Assembly: GCA_016296415.1 (NCBI GenBank)
Contig: JAEDJH010000064.1
Coordinates: forward strand, 1 to 7,062
Length of the DNA: 7,062 bases
Reading direction: 5' to 3'
From: Clostridia bacterium
GTDB taxonomy: Bacteria; Bacillota; Clostridia; Christensenellales; CAG-138
The position numbers were made by a program, and so were the translations under genes. A model generated the notes under the pieces. It was not told the origin of the DNA. It saw only the letters and a list, made by a program, of their open reading frames with translations, and searched no databases. Of the stretch, positions 6,106-7,062 are shown piece by piece (position 1 is the stretch's first letter; every line of letters starts with the position of its first letter).

Positions 6106-6136
6106 ATTATACCCCCCCCCCCCCGCAAATTGTCAA
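6106..6136 (-). promoter_or_regulatory. Consensus sigma-A promoter of the peptide operon with a poly-G spacer
   Basis: On the minus strand a perfect TTGACA (6131-6136) and a perfect TATAAT (6106-6111) are separated by 19 bases: ATTTGC followed by 13 consecutive G. The usual spacing is 17 bases, so the present length would be suboptimal despite ideal boxes, and loss of two G would give the ideal distance. The -10 box lies 75 bases upstream of the precursor ATG. Confidence 0.85.
6112..6124. repeat. Homopolymer of 13 C (13 G on the operon strand), candidate phase-variation tract
   Basis: An uninterrupted 13-base C run lies entirely between the -35 and -10 boxes. Homopolymers of this length are prone to slipped-strand mispairing. 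Poly-G or poly-C in promoter spacers controls phase variation of Neisseria porA and Bordetella fim genes. The exact length in this read may be affected by sequencing error. Confidence 0.85.
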
Positions 6137-6202
6137 CAGGTAATTCATTTTTTTGTTGAGTAGGCGTTAGGGCTATACAGAGGCATCATGGGACTGTCGT
6201 CA

Positions 6203-6357
6203 CCTAAAACCCCATGGTTGGGTCGGAACGTTCGGAGGGTAGGGCGTGAAATCCCCTAAATGGGGTGGGTGGGCGGGTGCTGCTATAACCGCAAAGCAAA
6301 TCGGTTAGCAAATAAACCCGTAATACCTCAAACCAGCCCCACCCAACCCCCTGCACG
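6203..6357. repeat. Dispersed intergenic repeat, copy B
   Basis: This is the second copy of the element at 2622-2775, in the same orientation. It shares TTGGGTCGGAACGT (6218-6231), the 29-base identical block at 6270-6298, CGGTT (6302-6306), CCCCACCCAACCC near the end and the terminal CTGCACG (6351-6357). Internal pairings include CCCC-TAAAT-GGGG and TAACCG/CGGTTA. It lies in the 396-base gap between the divergent peptide operon and the Nudix gene. The remainder of that gap is the operon promoter, the Nudix promoter, and a stretch at 6137-6202 in which I see nothing. Confidence 0.8.
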
Positions 6358-6392
6358 CTTCACAAAAAATTTCCTTTCGCCGCACAAAACGG

Positions 6393-6401
6393 TGGTATAA
6401 T
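6393..6401 (+). promoter_or_regulatory. Probable extended -10 promoter of the Nudix gene
   Basis: TGGTATAAT combines a perfect -10 box (6396-6401) with an upstream TG one base away, the extended -10 signature. No good -35 box is found at 17 bases, as is common for extended -10 promoters. It is 25 bases upstream of the ATG. Confidence 0.6.
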
Positions 6402-6426
6402 AATAAAAAACGCTTTGGAGAAAACT

Positions 6427-7053
6427 ATGGAGCAAAAAGACAGATTCGGGCGCACCGAAGCCGAGTTTTTGGCACAATACGACGAAAATAAGTACAGGCA
6501 TCCCTCCGTGACGGTGGATATGGCGATATTCACCCCGGACGCAAAAAAGCTGTTGCTGATACGGCGCAAAAACCATCCGTTTATCGGCGGCTGGGCTCTC
6601 CCGGGCGGCTTTGTTGACATGGAGGAGGATCTCGAAAGCGCCGCAAAGCGTGAGCTTTTTGAGGAAACGGGCGTAAAAGGCGCCTCACTCAAGCAGGTAA
6701 TGACCTTCGGCGCACCGTACCGTGACCCGAGGACAAGGGTGATAAGCGTGCTGTACACCGCCGTTTTGCCCGAGATAAACCCCACCGCCGGCGACGATGC
6801 GGCGGAAGCGGAGGTTTTCGACCTCGACTGCACGCTGCTTGGCGTAAGCGACGGCTGTGAACGCCTGCGCATCCGTGCCGTTTCAAAAACGGGCGAGATC
6901 GCCGTGGAGAGCATCGTCGGCTACCGCACCGACGGCTTTTGCGAAAGCGTAGAGGTGCTTGGCAGGGGCAATTCCGAGAACGCCTTCGCCTCCGATCATG
7001 CGGCGATGATATTCATGGCATACAGGGCCGTAAAAGCCTTGGCGGCAGATTAA
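6427..7053 (+). CDS. Nudix hydrolase, possibly ADP-ribose pyrophosphatase-like
   Basis: This 208-residue protein hydrolyses a nucleoside diphosphate linked to another group, in the cytosol and with Mg2+. The Nudix box is complete: G61-x5-E67-x7-R75-E76-L77-x-E79-E80-x-G82-V83, preceded by GGWALPGG (54-61). A proline at 97, about 15 residues after the box, within GAPYRDPR, is a feature of ADP-ribose pyrophosphatases, but the substrate stays uncertain. The C-terminal part (about 120-208) is longer than a minimal Nudix domain and contains FASDHAAMIF. It has no clear winged-helix signature, so an NrtR-type regulator is less likely. The ATG at 6427 is chosen because GGAG (6417-6420) lies six bases upstream; an upstream TTG at 6415 has no such site. 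It is divergent from the peptide operon and probably a housekeeping gene. Confidence 0.93.
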   Translation: MEQKDRFGRTEAEFLAQYDENKYRHPSVTVDMAIFTPDAKKLLLIRRKNHPFIGGWALPGGFVDMEEDLESAAKRELFEETGVKGASLKQVMTFGAPYRDPRTRVISVLYTAVLPEINPTAGDDAAEAEVFDLDCTLLGVSDGCERLRIRAVSKTGEIAVESIVGYRTDGFCESVEVLGRGNSENAFASDHAAMIFMAYRAVKALAAD

Positions 7054-7062
7054 ACCGCATTA

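Noticed and set aside
6360..6914. Minus-strand 184-residue frame over the Nudix gene
   Set aside because: It is antisense to an intact Nudix box gene with its own promoter and ribosome site, and is Ser/Arg-rich without domain features.

Overview
The window looks like chromosomal DNA of a low-to-mid GC Gram-positive anaerobe, most likely a gut Clostridia member (Oscillospirales/Ruminococcaceae-like). This is inferred from strong AGGAGG-type ribosome sites, TATAAT promoters, a typA/bipA gene and a SPASM radical SAM peptide-maturation operon. The genus cannot be named from the sequence alone.

Layout. Positions 1-98 hold no gene I can support. Positions 99-491 (minus) encode a small AT-rich membrane protein with its own promoter. 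Positions 644-2467 (minus) encode the ribosome-associated GTPase TypA/BipA, with a promoter at 2502-2529 and a minus-strand terminator (2543-2570) just upstream. Positions 2571-2866 are non-coding and carry copy A of a roughly 155 bp G/C-tract-rich repeat. Positions 2867-6136 (minus) form one self-contained operon. It runs from a consensus promoter at 6106-6136, through an unlisted 37-residue Cys-containing peptide gene (5917-6030), a radical SAM/SPASM maturase (4551-5813), an ABC ATPase (3664-4554) and an ABC-2 permease (2919-3662), to a strong intrinsic terminator (2867-2900). Copy B of the repeat follows at 6203-6357. A divergent Nudix hydrolase lies on the plus strand (6427-7053).

How the operon would work. 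The small peptide has a leader-like acidic N-terminus and a short C-terminal segment with three cysteines (C17, C23, C27). It has the form of a RiPP precursor. The SPASM maturase would install thioether or carbon-carbon crosslinks, and the ABC pair would export the product or protect the producer. The maturase and ATPase genes overlap by ATGA, and the ATPase and permease genes are one base apart, so the three are probably translationally coupled. The peptide is separated from the maturase by a perfect 14-bp inverted repeat that may set precursor-to-enzyme stoichiometry.

The most striking point is the operon promoter. Perfect TTGACA and TATAAT boxes are separated by 19 bp that include an uninterrupted run of 13 G. 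Slippage in this run would change the -35/-10 spacing and could switch the operon on and off (phase variation). A RiPP operon with a phase-variable promoter, bracketed by two direct copies of a dispersed repeat, is the candidate undescribed system here.
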